Positions 45,901-56,190 of a stretch of DNA of 64,000 nt are shown here, in pieces. The notes under the pieces were generated by a model. The model was not told the DNA's origin, ran no database searches, and was given only the letters and a program-made list of their open reading frames with translations. A program made the translations under genes and the position numbers. Origin of the DNA: Ophthalmolycus amberensis (Eukaryota; Chordata; Actinopteri; Perciformes; Zoarcidae); NCBI GenBank assembly GCA_024529925.1, contig JAFEUB010000736.1:1314501-1378500 (forward strand), in the 5' to 3' direction. Numbering within the stretch: the first letter of the stretch is position 1; every line of letters starts with the position of its first letter.

Positions 45901-46284
45901 CAGGCAGCTGGATCTGGTTTAAGAGAGGAGTGCAGAGAAAATCAGATGGAGTAGTGGGATGCCTGAGAAGGCGGCTTATGAACTGCCGGGTTGGTTTCTG
46001 TGTAAACGTGCAGCTGTGTGCGTGTGTGTGTGTGTGTGTTACCAGATGAAGTCGGTGCAGTGGCTGCAGAAGGTGGGCTGTTTGAAGAAGCGGGCTGTGA
46101 ACTGGTGGTCTTTCACCTCAACAATCCTCTTGTGTTTGAGCGCTCCCTTCCTCTGGAACACAGGCACCCTGGCCGGAGGGGAGAGGAGCGAGGGCAGCGG
46201 GGACGCACCGGGGGAGGTTCCTGATGTTGGGGAGGCCAGTGTCAAGAGGGAGAGGGAGGGGGGAGGGGAGACCGGGGTGGACAT
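33960..46284 (-). CDS. prkcg: PRKCG-like conventional protein kinase C gamma, complete, 16 coding exons
   Basis: This encodes a calcium-, diacylglycerol- and phosphatidylserine-activated Ser/Thr kinase (704 residues from 2115 nt; human has 697). Domains in order: pseudosubstrate RKGALK (45-50); C1A from H60 to about 110; C1B about 125-175; C2 about 180-310, with Asp ligands in MDPNGLSDPY and WDWD; a Pro-rich V3 hinge (320-365); kinase with LGKGSFGK (378-385), Lys401, YRDLKLDN (494-501), DFG (514-516) and activation-loop T530; turn-motif T671 (LTPSD); hydrophobic motif FQGFTF (686-691). All catalytic residues checked are intact. FFRWIDW, RLERLEI and DFQGFT identify gamma rather than alpha or beta. 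The N-terminus ahead of C1A is about 24 residues longer than in mammals and Ser/Pro-rich. The C-terminus is LTAV, unlike the mammalian gamma end. All exons join in phase. The kinase would be cytosolic and recruited to membranes in neurons. Confidence 0.97.
34908..35048 (-). CDS. prkcg: prkcg coding exon 15
   Basis: 141 nt reading LLTKHPAKRLGGGEDAETEI, then FFRWIDWDRLERLEIQAPFK. The last codon is ACT with donor GTCAGT. Confidence 0.95.
35255..35835. repeat. Copy 2 of the near-palindromic repeat family, in prkcg intron 14
   Basis: The left arm has ATTCGCTTTCAAGCTGAGAG and GTTAGCTTAGCTTATC. The right arm has the inverted forms CTTTAAGCTAAGCTAAGC and CTTCTCATCTGACTCTCACC. It lies between kinase exons 15 and 14, and a transcript would be able to fold the arms together. 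Confidence 0.65.
35982..36089 (-). CDS. prkcg: prkcg coding exon 14
   Basis: 108 nt reading PPFDGVDEEELFQSIMEQSV to REAVSICKG. The donor is GTAAGC. Confidence 0.97.
36269..36349 (-). CDS. prkcg: prkcg coding exon 13
   Basis: 81 nt reading IVAYQPYDKAVDWWSYGVLL to MLAGQ: kinase helix F. Confidence 0.97.
36350..37328 (-). other. prkcg intron 12
   Basis: No exon was seen. It contains a 16-nt poly(dG) tract at 36586-36601. Confidence 0.85.
36586..36601 (+). repeat. Poly(dG) tract, 16 nt
   Basis: Uninterrupted G run inside prkcg intron 12. Confidence 0.9.
37329..37467 (-). CDS. prkcg: prkcg coding exon 12 (catalytic loop, DFG, activation loop)
   Basis: 139 nt containing RDLKLDN, IADFGMC, TTRTFCGTPDYIAPE. 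T530 is the activation-loop phosphorylation site phosphorylated by PDK1 in this family. Confidence 0.97.
37636..37698 (-). CDS. prkcg: prkcg coding exon 11
   Basis: 63 nt reading FYAAEIAVGLFFLHSNGIIY: helix E leading into the catalytic loop. Confidence 0.96.
38179..38270 (-). CDS. prkcg: prkcg coding exon 10
   Basis: 92 nt reading DRLYYVMEYVNGGDLMFHIQ to GKFKEPHA: the hinge of the kinase and helix D. Confidence 0.96.
38546..38605. repeat. (CA)n microsatellite that contains the prkcg exon 9 donor
   Basis: About 58 bp. On the transcribed strand it is (GT)n and starts with the donor GT itself. Confidence 0.95.
38606..38779 (-). CDS. prkcg: prkcg coding exon 9 (kinase N-lobe)
   Basis: 174 nt containing FAVKVLKKD (catalytic Lys401), ESALVERRVLAL and PHFLTSLYCAFQTE. 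The donor GAG|GTGTGT is the first unit of a long (GT)n tract. Confidence 0.95.
38780..40173 (-). other. prkcg intron 8
   Basis: AT-rich intron of about 1.4 kb with a GT-rich simple repeat at 39424-39478 and no extra exon. Confidence 0.85.
39424..39478. repeat. (GT)n with GTGGT interruptions
   Basis: Imperfect GT simple repeat of about 55 bp. Confidence 0.85.
40174..40371 (-). CDS. prkcg: prkcg coding exon 8 (V3 hinge, glycine loop)
   Basis: 198 nt. The first 45 residues are a Pro/Ala/Ser-rich hinge with no close resemblance to the mammalian V3. They are followed by FNFLMVLGKGSFGK, the ATP-binding glycine loop. Confidence 0.95.
40842..41043 (-). CDS. prkcg: prkcg coding exon 7 (C2 end)
   Basis: 202 nt containing LSVEVWDWDRTSRNDFMGAL, the second calcium-binding loop, and GEYYNIPVPDPDLE at the start of the hinge. 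Confidence 0.96.
41421..41577 (-). CDS. prkcg: prkcg coding exon 6 (C2, calcium-binding loop 1)
   Basis: 157 nt containing REARNLMPMDPNGLSDPY (the calcium-ligand Asp residues), the Lys-rich lipid-binding strand and TLNPIWNESFT. The donor is CTT|GTGAGT. Confidence 0.96.
41683..41811 (-). CDS. prkcg: prkcg coding exon 5 (C1B end, C2 start)
   Basis: 129 nt reading (C)CDMNVHRRCETSVPSLCG, then RGRIHLTIRGEQEDVFVT, the first strand of the C2 domain. Confidence 0.95.
42028..42392. repeat. Copy 3 of the near-palindromic repeat family, in prkcg intron 4
   Basis: It contains GCTTAGCTTAGCATAAAGAC, TCTAAAGCTCACTAAATAAC, GGGGGTTATGTTTGAC and CATTTCCCAAAACA. It is shorter than the other copies; the right arm is partly deleted. 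Confidence 0.6.
42555..42666 (-). CDS. prkcg: prkcg coding exon 4 (C1B)
   Basis: 112 nt reading DLKTQHLFKVHTYSSPTFCD and on to HQGMQCG. The acceptor is TTTCAG and the donor is GCT|GTGAGT. The split Cys codon joins exon 5 to give CGCCDMN, aligning with the mammalian C1B. Confidence 0.95.
42882..42925. repeat. (TG)n then (TA)n compound microsatellite
   Basis: About 30 bp of TG units followed by TATATA, in prkcg intron 3. Confidence 0.9.
43546..43628 (-). CDS. prkcg: prkcg coding exon 3 (C1A end)
   Basis: 83 nt reading (V)CSFVVHKRCHEFVTFTCPGS to PKPD. It supplies the remaining C1A zinc ligands. The donor is GAT|GTGAGC. Confidence 0.95.
43744..43775 (-). CDS. prkcg: prkcg coding exon 2 (32-nt mini-exon)
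   Basis: The acceptor CACTCAG and donor GTAAAG frame 32 nt reading (W)GIGKQGFQCQ(V). A 32-nt exon at this point is conserved in conventional PKC genes. It carries a zinc-ligand Cys of C1A. Confidence 0.95.
43776..46042 (-). other. prkcg intron 1
   Basis: About 2.3 kb. It holds a CA-rich tract (45195-45250), a non-repetitive block near 44100-44260 and, at its 5' end, an (AC)n run on the transcribed strand. Confidence 0.85.
46018..46040. repeat. (GT)n microsatellite beside the prkcg exon 1 donor
   Basis: On the transcribed strand this is (AC)n beginning at intron position 3-4. Confidence 0.9.
46043..46284 (-). CDS. prkcg: prkcg coding exon 1 (pseudosubstrate, C1A start)
   Basis: ATG at 46282-46284 opens MSTPVSPPPSLS. 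Then come the pseudosubstrate FQRKGALKHK and C1A HQFTARFFKQPTFCSHCTDF. The donor is TCTG|GTAACA, followed at once by an (AC)n run. TATCCTTCAG just upstream of the ATG could be a 3' splice site, so the start is probable rather than certain. Confidence 0.88.
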
Positions 46285-48100
46285 GATGCCTGAAGGATAC
46301 AGTAGAAAGAGGAGAGGGAGGGATAGGGGGAATGGATGAGTGTCAGTAAGGAGGGTATAGAGTTGGACAGGCGAAAGACCTTGAGCATGGGGGAGGGAGG
46401 GGAGGAAGCAAGGACAGGGAGGAGGAGCAGGAGGAGGGGGGATGGAAAGTGTAATGGGTCATGGTAGCAACAGGAGTTGTAATAATGGCACATGGGACGT
46501 ATGATGCAGCGAAGGAGTGACGTGATGGAGAGAAAGATCGAGAATGGACCGGAAGTGCAGAAGAAGATGGAGGGAGTACAGAGTGATAGAGAAAAGAGTG
46601 GTGTAGTGAAGAACATGGAGGTTAATTCACATACGGAGACAGAACTCTCCTAAGAGACTCTGAGACGCTAAACGATTAGTGCAACTCACCGAGTGTCCCA
46701 CATACTGCCTGTCCATTCTACCTACATCTCCCTCCCGCTGTACCCCTTATATCGCCATCGCCCTGGCAGCTATGACTACACCCAACCCACCCCCTGGTTG
46801 TTATGTCAACTGTGCCTCCTGTTGCCATGTCAACAACACCCCAACCACATGCTCCAATATTAGAGCCGGTAATCCTATCTCGACTTCCTGCCTGCCCTTA
46901 TTAGCAATTAGTCCAATTTCAGAAGTGAAGCTTGGACCTGAATAATATTTATAGGTCTACAGGGAACGAGATGCACTGGAAAAAGTGCAAAATGGCAAAT
47001 CTTAGCAGGAGAGATTGTGGCGCAAGAGTTGCACACTCCTAAATGATAAATGAAACCCCAACAGAGATTTAATGAATAAATAAATAAGCCGATAGCAACA
47101 AAAAACATGCCAGAAAAAAATGTGATGAAATGATGGTGTCTCAGCAAAGAAGCATCAGCTAATCAATCAAAAGGGTGAAGGAGGATGGTGTAGAAAGATG
47201 GCACGCTGCTCAGAAATTAGTAAATGAATGTCAAGAAGAAAAATATATTCCAAAAATGTGTGCAGACCCATACAGCGAAAAACACAAAGACGCAATACCT
47301 GAATTTGTGGTGATTTTGGAGGAAAGGCTTGACTAAAGGACAGATTTTTTCTCTTCCTCCTCCCTTTCTTCTCCTTGTGTGGCTCACTTCAAAAGAAAGG
47401 CTAAGGTGTCACACCTGTAGCTGGTTACCTCAACAACAACAAAAAGAGAAAGTCGGGGAGAAAAGATCAAGATAAGTAGTGCTGTCGCAAGTCGAAAAAG
47501 AATCAGCCAAAATTTTAAAAGAAGAAAAGACCTATTACAACTAAAAGCGAAAGCAACAAGCGTTTCAAGAGATTTAAGCTTTCGAGGAACCAAAGATAGA
47601 AGAGTGAAGTGGTATATCTCCGTTAACCCAGAGGCAGGGTGAGGAGGAGGACGAAATAGAGAGGTGGTATTCTCTTTCCAAGATTAATTCTGCTTTTACT
47701 AAGAAGAGGACGAGAGATGTAGCAAGAGAAAGAGAAACAGAGGAAGTAGTAGAGAGAGACAGAGCGAGAGAGAGGAGAGAGAGAGAGGGAAAGAGAGAGA
47801 AAGAGAGAGAGAGCAAGAGAGAGAGAGAGAGAGACAGATTGAGGGGAACAGGCAGCGATTCATTTTGAAATCTGGGTTACTTCTCTCAGGAGAGGGTGAG
47901 GGAGGTACAGGAAGGAGGGCGGATGAGACAGAAGCTGCCATTTTGCCACCACCCTTACAGTATGGACAAGCAAGCGCCAACTGTCTCTCACTTCCTCTAG
48001 TGCCAGACGGAGGGAGGAAAGGACGGGGAGAGAGAGAGAGAGAGTATCCAGTCTGGAAGAAAAGAGAAGAGAGCTTCAGAGGGGGAGAGTAAATCAAAAG
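46285..48100 (-). promoter_or_regulatory. Region upstream of prkcg; promoter not resolved
   Basis: Purine-rich DNA with a (GA)n tract at 47756-47834. No TATA box or clear CpG island was seen. A pyrimidine tract ending TATCCTTCAG at about 46290 allows for an upstream untranslated exon. Confidence 0.3.
47756..47834. repeat. (GA)n-rich simple repeat
   Basis: AGAGAGAG units with short interruptions. Confidence 0.85.
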
Positions 48101-48434
48101 GCTAGTTAAGCACAGCTGAAACAGGGAATAAATGGTTAAAAGTCATGGCGTTTGTAGCAGATCCAGATGAACGAAGGATCAACAGGCCTGCGAAATAAAC
48201 ATCTCTGTTAATCTTTTCTGTTTCAGCGCCGTTAAAAGTATATTCACGAACTGAAATTTGTTGATCAAAAGTGAGATCATAGTGTGACATGATGACACTG
48301 CTCCACTGTGCACTGAAACCAGGTCAGCTAAGCCCGATGGGAAGAGTAGCTTCCAAGAGGGAAGACCTGTTTGTCCGTTGATTGCCCTCATATTGTCAAG
48401 GACACACAGAAACTTGTTTTGTATCGACATTTGT

Positions 48435-48945
48435 GTTGTATTACCAGCAGCTGGTTAGCTTAGCTTAGCATAAAGACTGGAAGCAGGGGGAACAGCCTGG
48501 CACTGTCTGAATGTCAAACAACGCCAACCAGCACCTCTAAAGCTCACAGATCAACATGTGATACGCTGTTTGTTTAATCCTTACAAAAACCAAGTGTACA
48601 AACAACAGTTTGCTGGGTTTTTTGGGGGGGGGGGGGGGGGGGATTGTGTGCCAGACTTAATCTTGGCCAGGACCAGTTGCCAGGCAACCACCAGAGACCC
48701 GGACTACTACAACGTGCTAATTAGTGAGTTTTAGGAGTGCCAGAAGGTAGATTATTTTATTTTTTTTACCTTTGCACGGAGCCTGGATAGCTATTCGTAA
48801 TATTTATGCTAAGCTAACCAGCTACTGGCTCCAGCTTCATATTTACCATACAGACACGAGGATGCTATCAATCTTCTCATCTAACTCTCAGCAAGAAAGC
48901 GACTAAGTCTATTTCCCAAAATGTCAAACTATCCCTTTAACCCTG
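48435..48945. repeat. Copy 4 of the near-palindromic repeat family
   Basis: It starts AGCAGCTGGTTAGCTTAGCT and ends CTCAGCAAGAAAGCGACTAA then CCCAAAATGTC. Inverted GCTAAGCTAACC sits in the right half. It contains a 19-nt G run (48624-48642). Confidence 0.7.
48624..48642 (+). repeat. Poly(dG) tract, 19 nt
   Basis: Uninterrupted G run inside a repeat copy. Confidence 0.9.
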
Positions 48946-51900
48946 AAACTCAATGACTTCCCTTTGGGTAGTCGAGTCCCTATATATATAATGTCTGTCT
49001 GAACAGATTTCTGTCCCTGCAATGTAATACACACACACACACACAGACAATTAATCACACTCCATGTGTGCACGTGATCTATGGACAATCTTGGGAGAAG
49101 AGAGCAGCAGGCGGGAGGGAAGCAGGCCGGCAGGGGACGGAGGGGTGGATTGTAGTGGGACGGAGAGACTGAGAGAGGGAGCGAAGGGTTGAAGGTCTAA
49201 TTAATGGAAATGTAGGTTATTAGTCTCCTGATGAGCACACTGGCAGAGAATTAATTAACAATTATAATTAGCAAGATTGTTAGAGAGCAAAATGGTGTCA
49301 GCCAGCAAGATAAGAGTGAGCTGGCGTGCAAAAAAAAAGTCTGTGTGTGTTGGACGCTGTCATTATTACTGTATGTGTTGAAAAAAAAAACCTGTGTGAA
49401 CATGCCCTATCAGACAATGATATATGTCATTTCAGCATTAGTCATGCTGAACTAGCAGCTGATTGGAAATGATAGGGGGCTTTCCTTCACACAAACCGTC
49501 ACCAGACCTTCCTCTATGGAACCGCCATTTATGTCTTCATTTTCAGGCCCATAAGACTCCCCCCTCTTCATCACTCTTATCTTAGATGAGTCATGTCCTT
49601 GTTCTGTTGTCACAAATAAATGAGGAAGATGTCCTCACATAGTGCCAGAGAGAAAAGGAGGGCACAGAAATATGAGCTTGTGGACCGTGCACTCCTCAGT
49701 AATCAGTGCATTGAAAAACAAAGCACATAAACGGCTCACAATGTCTCCCCTCCATGCGATGTGATGAGTAAGCACTTGTGAATCTTAAGCGTGTATCAGT
49801 CTGCGTTTGCATGCCTATCGGAGCATGCTTTACAGTGTTTGATCCTGGGCCATGAAAGCGAGCTGGTGTGTGTGATACGGTTAAGACGTACACACAGCGG
49901 CAGAATGAAAAAACACAGATTTGGCCTGCATGATTAAGAGCAGAAAGAAAATGATACAAAACACGGATAGAAGGGAAGATAAAATGAAATATATGAGATG
50001 ACAACAGAAAAAGGGAAGAATGAGTATAGATCAATGAAGAAGACACACCACAATCTGTCTCTCCACCTTTACAATAATCACTATTATATGACAGGACTGG
50101 AAGCTGTTGCTACCATTTCTGATCATGAACACTTTCCTTATCAGCCCCCCTTGTCTTATTCTTGTTTAGACTACAGATGGCCATCTTATTATTTCTGACC
50201 ATGGCTTAATGAAACAGAAAATCCTCCTTCAATGGAATCTTTTTTTTGGGGGGAACATTTAGCACTTCACCAATTACACGCATCCATTATCGTCTAACGA
50301 ACGCTCACTCGCACCGGCTTCAACCTGCCTGGCTCGCCGGCTTTCTTTCTCCTCCAATGAAATTAAGGTAAATTGACTTGCCTAACTGTTGTTTGTGGAA
50401 TCAGGCGAGAAGTGGTGTCTGAGGTAATCATATCTGCCTGTTAAATTTGTCTCTTCCGAACCAATTGGCTCCTGTTTGCTTGTATTGGTTTTCGGTTGGG
50501 GTGTGCTTCTATTTGCTTTTTTTAATGAAGAGTGGTCCGCTGTGTTTTTGGAAGAGAGCAACAAACCTCCACGCCAGTCAGATGAGACATTTGGCAGGCG
50601 ACAAGGGCTTTCAACATGGCCTACAAACTCTCAGTACTGAAGCAAATAAGCCTGCTCTCCATATTTACTTTACTGCTGACCTGCCTCTCATTGCAACAAC
50701 AAATACTGCAAAAGTAGAAAAACCTACAGACAAATGAGGGACAATTGTGTACATTAAATCAAATCTATCGGATTATGTCACGTATTTTGGTTTGTGGATT
50801 GCTCAGGAGGAACATCCAAACATTTAAGAGAGTGGTATGAGGGCTGAGAATCTACATTACACCAGTTTAATGTCAGGTATAGTGTTTATGCCCCATAGGT
50901 TAATAACCTACTGCAAACCTTCCCCTTTTCTTTAGTACCACTACGTTGTAGTATGTTGCTCTGGCATACTGCCTGCCTTTCATCATGGTTTCAAACCATG
51001 TAAAGTCTGCTGTTTGATGAATAACCTGGCACATTGTGTAAAAGGATATTATTCAGAAATGTTTTTGGTCTGTTATGAGGGGAAAATTTAAACCTGTAAT
51101 AACTGAACAAAACGCGGCACGTGCACAAGGTATAAGTCATCTGCAGGTGTTCATGTTGTATAACAAAAATGGTAAAGGGGTTATTGCCTAAATTCATTTA
51201 GTTGCCTATTTAGACATCCAACAGTAACAGATGAACATGAACATTATCATTCATTTAGCGTTGTGTTTCTGACAACATGATGCATTTAAGTCCAATATTG
51301 ACATCCCTTTTATCTCTGTTTTTGTCTCCACTAACTCCTGAGGCAAATATCTCGCTCTATAATTGCTAAATGTTCCGCTATGCTTACCAGCTAGTTGCTA
51401 ACTGTTTTGGTGTGTTGTTGTTACTGAACAAGTAGCGTACAGAGAGTCTTTTCCCCAGAAAACAGCTGCCAGCTGCAACAGAAAGCAAGGTTTCTAGAGC
51501 GTTGAGGGTGAAACAACAGTTAAGTTGCAGGCCATAAAACTCAAAGAGGCTGAAAGACTCTGAAACGCTCCAGAGCTGAAGGGAACTGCAGTCAGGTATT
51601 AATTCTCTGGGTTCAAGTTCACGTGATCCGTTTCTAAAATAAAAAAATATTGATTACGATATTAATATTTCATGATTTTGTATATTTTCTTTTCTCTATT
51701 TACATAAGAGTTGGGTTTTATCTGTCCACTATATTTTTTCTACCTAGAGAAATTAAAGATTTGTGCTTGGCCGATCCTGTCTCTACTAAGGTCGAGGCCT
51801 TGACTGTGAGTTTGGGACGTGGCCAAGCCGATAGATCATCAACTAACATGAGTAAAGCGGGCATGTGAGCTGTAACGTATTACTATTCACAGTATGTGTG

Positions 51901-53108
51901 CAAAATACTAACAAGAACTCAAAGCCTCAGCTGTAGGCTGCAAAACCTCTCTTACTTCTGCAGGGAGGAAGAGAAGGTTGTGAACAAAATGTTCTCAGGG
52001 GGAAGGATGAAAGCAGGAGGGCAGGAGATTCAGGGGAAGAGGGGCGATTGGATAATGAGGCGAGCGGAGAACAAGGTAATGTCTGAGGATATCTTAATCT
52101 TCATCCCAGTTTTCTAGGATGAATTCCCTTTGGGTAGGTGGCATTATACACACACACACACACAGGCAAACAAGGATGTAATATGAATAATTATGTTGTC
52201 CTAGACGTGGTGGTAATGTCGCTTCAAACATATTGGCCGCAGCATATACAGCATACGCTCTATCTTAAGGACTGCTAGCAAACACACACAGACAAACACA
52301 CAGACAAGACAAACAGTGTGGTATAAGCTGTGGGTCAGTTAGCTAATTTGTTCCTCGTCACGGTCCAGTGTGGCTCATGTGAAAATGGCGGAAGAGAGAG
52401 ATTGGCTGTGAAGCTGGGGGGAAAATACATGCAATGAAAGGATGCATGTTTTTTTATTATTATTTTTCAACTTCAGAGATCAAGCCGATGGGTTGTAGAA
52501 CCCTGCGGCGCTGCACGCATGATGAAAGGGAGACAGCGTTCCCCCTCCACATGTACTGTACGTGTGTGAGTACAGTGTGTGCAGATATACATTGATGTCG
52601 ATTTCGGAATTCAATACATATATTTCTAAAAACTCACATGTATCATGTGTAAGACGACAGATTCAGCAAAAGCAACAATAGAGAAATTATCAATACAATG
52701 TAGTTGAAAGGGAAGGACAGACTGATAACCAGAGATAGAATAGAGCGCAGAATAAATGAAATGACAGAGTCAGTCAGGGGAATCAGAATTGAAAGAAAAT
52801 CAAAACAGAGAGACGAAGAGGAACTTGTTATTGGCAGAATACTGAGAGAGATGGAGGATGAGAGGCGCAGGAGCGCAAGGGCCACTGCACTGCATAGCGA
52901 GAGACGGCGCCGGTGTCGCTGGAGAGAGAGAGACAGAATGAGAAACAAAAGAAGGAAGAGAGTGAGAGAAATTGTTAAGCCCTGCACCACAGACATGCGT
53001 TACAAATCCCCAGGGACCCGGTGGAAGATCAGTACGGGATCAATCTGCTGCACCAGGACGCAGCACAGTCCTTCCATTCATTTCTCACACGCCGTTCATA
53101 AGTCACTG

Positions 53109-53114
<6 letters not shown>

Positions 53115-53143
<29 letters not shown>
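53115..53143. repeat. (TG)n microsatellite
   Basis: About 28 bp. Confidence 0.9.
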
Positions 53144-53145
<2 letters not shown>

Positions 53146-54292
53146 CTTGTGTGACCATGAAGAAGTAACTGAGGACGAGGTGCTGTAGGAGGGAGGAGAA
53201 GGGAGATGAAAGTGGAAAGAATGGAGCAGGAGTTGAACAGAGATAGATAGCTGTGTTGGCCGCAGTTATTTATCAACTGACCAATCTAGATCATGCATAT
53301 TTTACAACGCCAACATAAAAGCAGAGCTGAGCAGCATTCACTAAATGTAATGTATATTTAATCAAATAAAAATTGCATTCCTGTATTGTATTTGCATAAA
53401 AAAGCTGAAAAGCAAATCAATCACTGCTGGCATCTAACTGTGCCCGACTCGAAGATAAATGACAGAACACAATGAGAGTAATAGAAATCCCACACGGCAG
53501 ATCAAGGATCAGTTTATCCCCTCCACTCTCCCATCATAGCCATTAGAGAGAAAAGCATAACACTGACCTCAGATCAGTGTTTGGGGAGACCATGATCCAA
53601 CTGCCTGTAACTCAATCTTATTAGAGCGTTAAGTAATTACTGCATGTACACACAGAGGCCTCACAATGCAATTAGCCATTAGCCCATCACACTGACAAAG
53701 CATGGCTAATTAGAAGATCACAGGCGCACAGGAAGCAGAACAAAACATATTTAATATCCCCATCAACACTCTTGCACAGTATCATGTGTCAGGTACTGTT
53801 TAGATGTTTTGTCATGCTTGGTTGCGCAGTGTAAAAAACCAAAGTCGTATTTGTGAATACATTTAACAATAGCTTTGAGACGATGAAACTATTTCAAATT
53901 CAGTGTCACTTATCTTTCTGTGTTTTCCCATATTTGACCCCAAAACAACCACAACAAAACAAGAAAATAAAGCCTAAAGGCTATCAATGCAGATATCATT
54001 CAACACAGGTCTATAGATGTCTTCGGGAGAAGCCGCATAAGGGTCAGGTCTGTTTAAAATGCTGTTCTGATCAGCAGAAACATCTGTTTGTTGTAGTAGA
54101 AACAGAGCTGGTCAGGTGGCGCTGACTCGGCCGGTGTTGACTGACGGTGAGAGTTGAGGCAGAGTGTTAGGTATGTTGCTCTCTTTGAGGGTGAAAGAAG
54201 TGGATTATGTTAGGTCAGCTCCGGCCAGATCAAAGCAAAAGTCTGACAAGAACCGAGAAACTTCTGAGAAATATATGCAAGCAGGCATGCGC

Positions 54293-54298
54293 ACACGC

Positions 54299-54351
<53 letters not shown>
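54293..54351. repeat. (AC)n microsatellite
   Basis: About 58 bp. A smaller AC tract lies at 54477-54496. Confidence 0.95.
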
Positions 54352-54352
<1 letters not shown>

Positions 54353-56145
54353 TGGCAGAGGACTGCCTGTCAGAATGCCAAAGAAACTACTCTTTGAGCT
54401 CTCCATAAATTTACTTTGAAGGAGTTCTGACTGGCTAATAGCTTGTATGGAAAATACTGTCACAAGAGAAAACCCGCACACACACACACACACACGCCCG
54501 CATGCCACAATCTCAAAGCCCCTTATTTATAATCACAATCGTGACAAAATAATTGGAAGGAAACACAGCACCACTGGCATTAATTAAAGAGAATCATATT
54601 TTATGAAGCAATTCTCAGGAAGTAAGTGCAGCACTGACCCTCCAGCCCCACCCCAGACAGACAATGTCAAATAAACTAACACATTTAAATTAGGGCATAG
54701 ACCAGACCAGTCTGGGCTAGGAGCAACATCACCCTACTAGCAACCCGTAAGTAGGCCTATAGTGTTGGCGAGGTTACTAGAGCAGAACTGGGCCTTGTAC
54801 AATGCTGAAAACACACACACACACACTGGTTTCTGTGGGTATATGTGCCCTGTCACTGTAGGGTAAGCTTTTCATGGTGCAACATGCAGACCCTAGACCT
54901 GGTGAGTACAACGTGTGGCACTCCTGTGTTTCCGTGATATAATTCATGGCCGATTCAGCCAATGAAGACCCTGTTTGAATTCTGGAGCACCACACGTATT
55001 GCTTCCCAGGTAACGGGCCAATAGAGGGAGGGGATGAGCTTGAGGCTGCACCAGGATCTCTTACAAACTCAGAAACTAGACTGGCCTGGAGCACACTGCA
55101 CTGGGCTGGACTGGACTGTTCAATACATACAATTTGACCAGACAGTAAATGTGACTAATCAAAGCAGATAAGGACAACAAGGTAAATCAAAAGAGGAGCA
55201 AGTCAGCAAAGTAAAACAAATTGAACCTGACTACTCTAAACAGGAATTGATGGATCAGAACAGGCAGGACAGTGCGAAGCGGAGTGCAAGACTATATCGC
55301 AAACTGAAGAAACAGATAGCTCAAAACAGGCAGAACAGTGAATGTACTTAACTTCCTCCGCTAACCAAATCCGTGAACCAAATTTTACACAAAAGACTGC
55401 CTTTTCAAGAAATTAGAGTAGTTTCAGTGTGTGTGGCCTGGCGAGCATTGTGTTGTGAAGCCACACGTGTGCCTGTGTGGGATGATCGGACTACTCGAGG
55501 CGGTGCTTTAGATTGCAGCTTAGTGAGGGCTAGAGGAAGATGAGGATCATTGGCTGAGTGATGTGCGCATTGTGTGTTAAATATGCATGCACAGCAAAGT
55601 GTGAGTGGATGAGTTTTTCAGAAATAGCAGGAGGGGAAAAAAACAGAGGGAGAGTGAAGGAGAGTATCACAGAATCATGCTGCAGTGGGCTTTTTCAAAT
55701 GATGAGTGCTCATGCAATACAAATACGGTAAATGTACCCTCTCAACATAAAACACACATTCAATACTAGAAATACACAAGCAAAGACACAGCTGTGTCCC
55801 GACTGGTTTGAGGCTATCAGTGATATGGAGCTTTTGGGATTACATGCAGGGCATCACAAACTGATGATTTACAGATTAGGTGATCAACATGATATGAAGA
55901 CTTTATCATAGCCACTTCAAGCCAAACCAGTCCAGTCTAGATCAGCATAGACAGCAGACACTTCACCACCATGCTGCCCCTCCGCACTCTTCCAACGTGA
56001 GCTTTTGAATGTTTCCCCATACACTGGTTAAGGTCGGGACTGAGCAGAGAGGAGCATAGCAGGTTTTGACCAGTGCTTTGGAGAAAGTGAAGGACATTAT
56101 GCTATATTACCCAGCAGGCACCAGGTGGTGGCGGTGCGGAGGACA

Positions 56146-56190
56146 CCATGGCAACGCCATGAAAATGCCATGGCAACACCATAGCAACTG
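56146..56190 (+). repeat. CCATGGCAACGCCATG-type short repeats
   Basis: Three imperfect copies of a unit containing CCATGGCAAC or CCATAGCAAC in about 45 bp. Confidence 0.6.

Noticed and set aside
33960..46284. Assignment of the kinase as PKCalpha because of the TAV end
   Set aside because: FFRWIDW, RLERLEI, EPHAAFYAAEIA and DFQGFT are gamma-type, and the TARP neighbours are gamma-7 and gamma-8.
52704..53168. 154-codon plus-strand Arg/Glu-rich frame
   Set aside because: Produced by purine-rich DNA (GAGAGA/AGAAGG) and a terminal TG repeat; no family resemblance.
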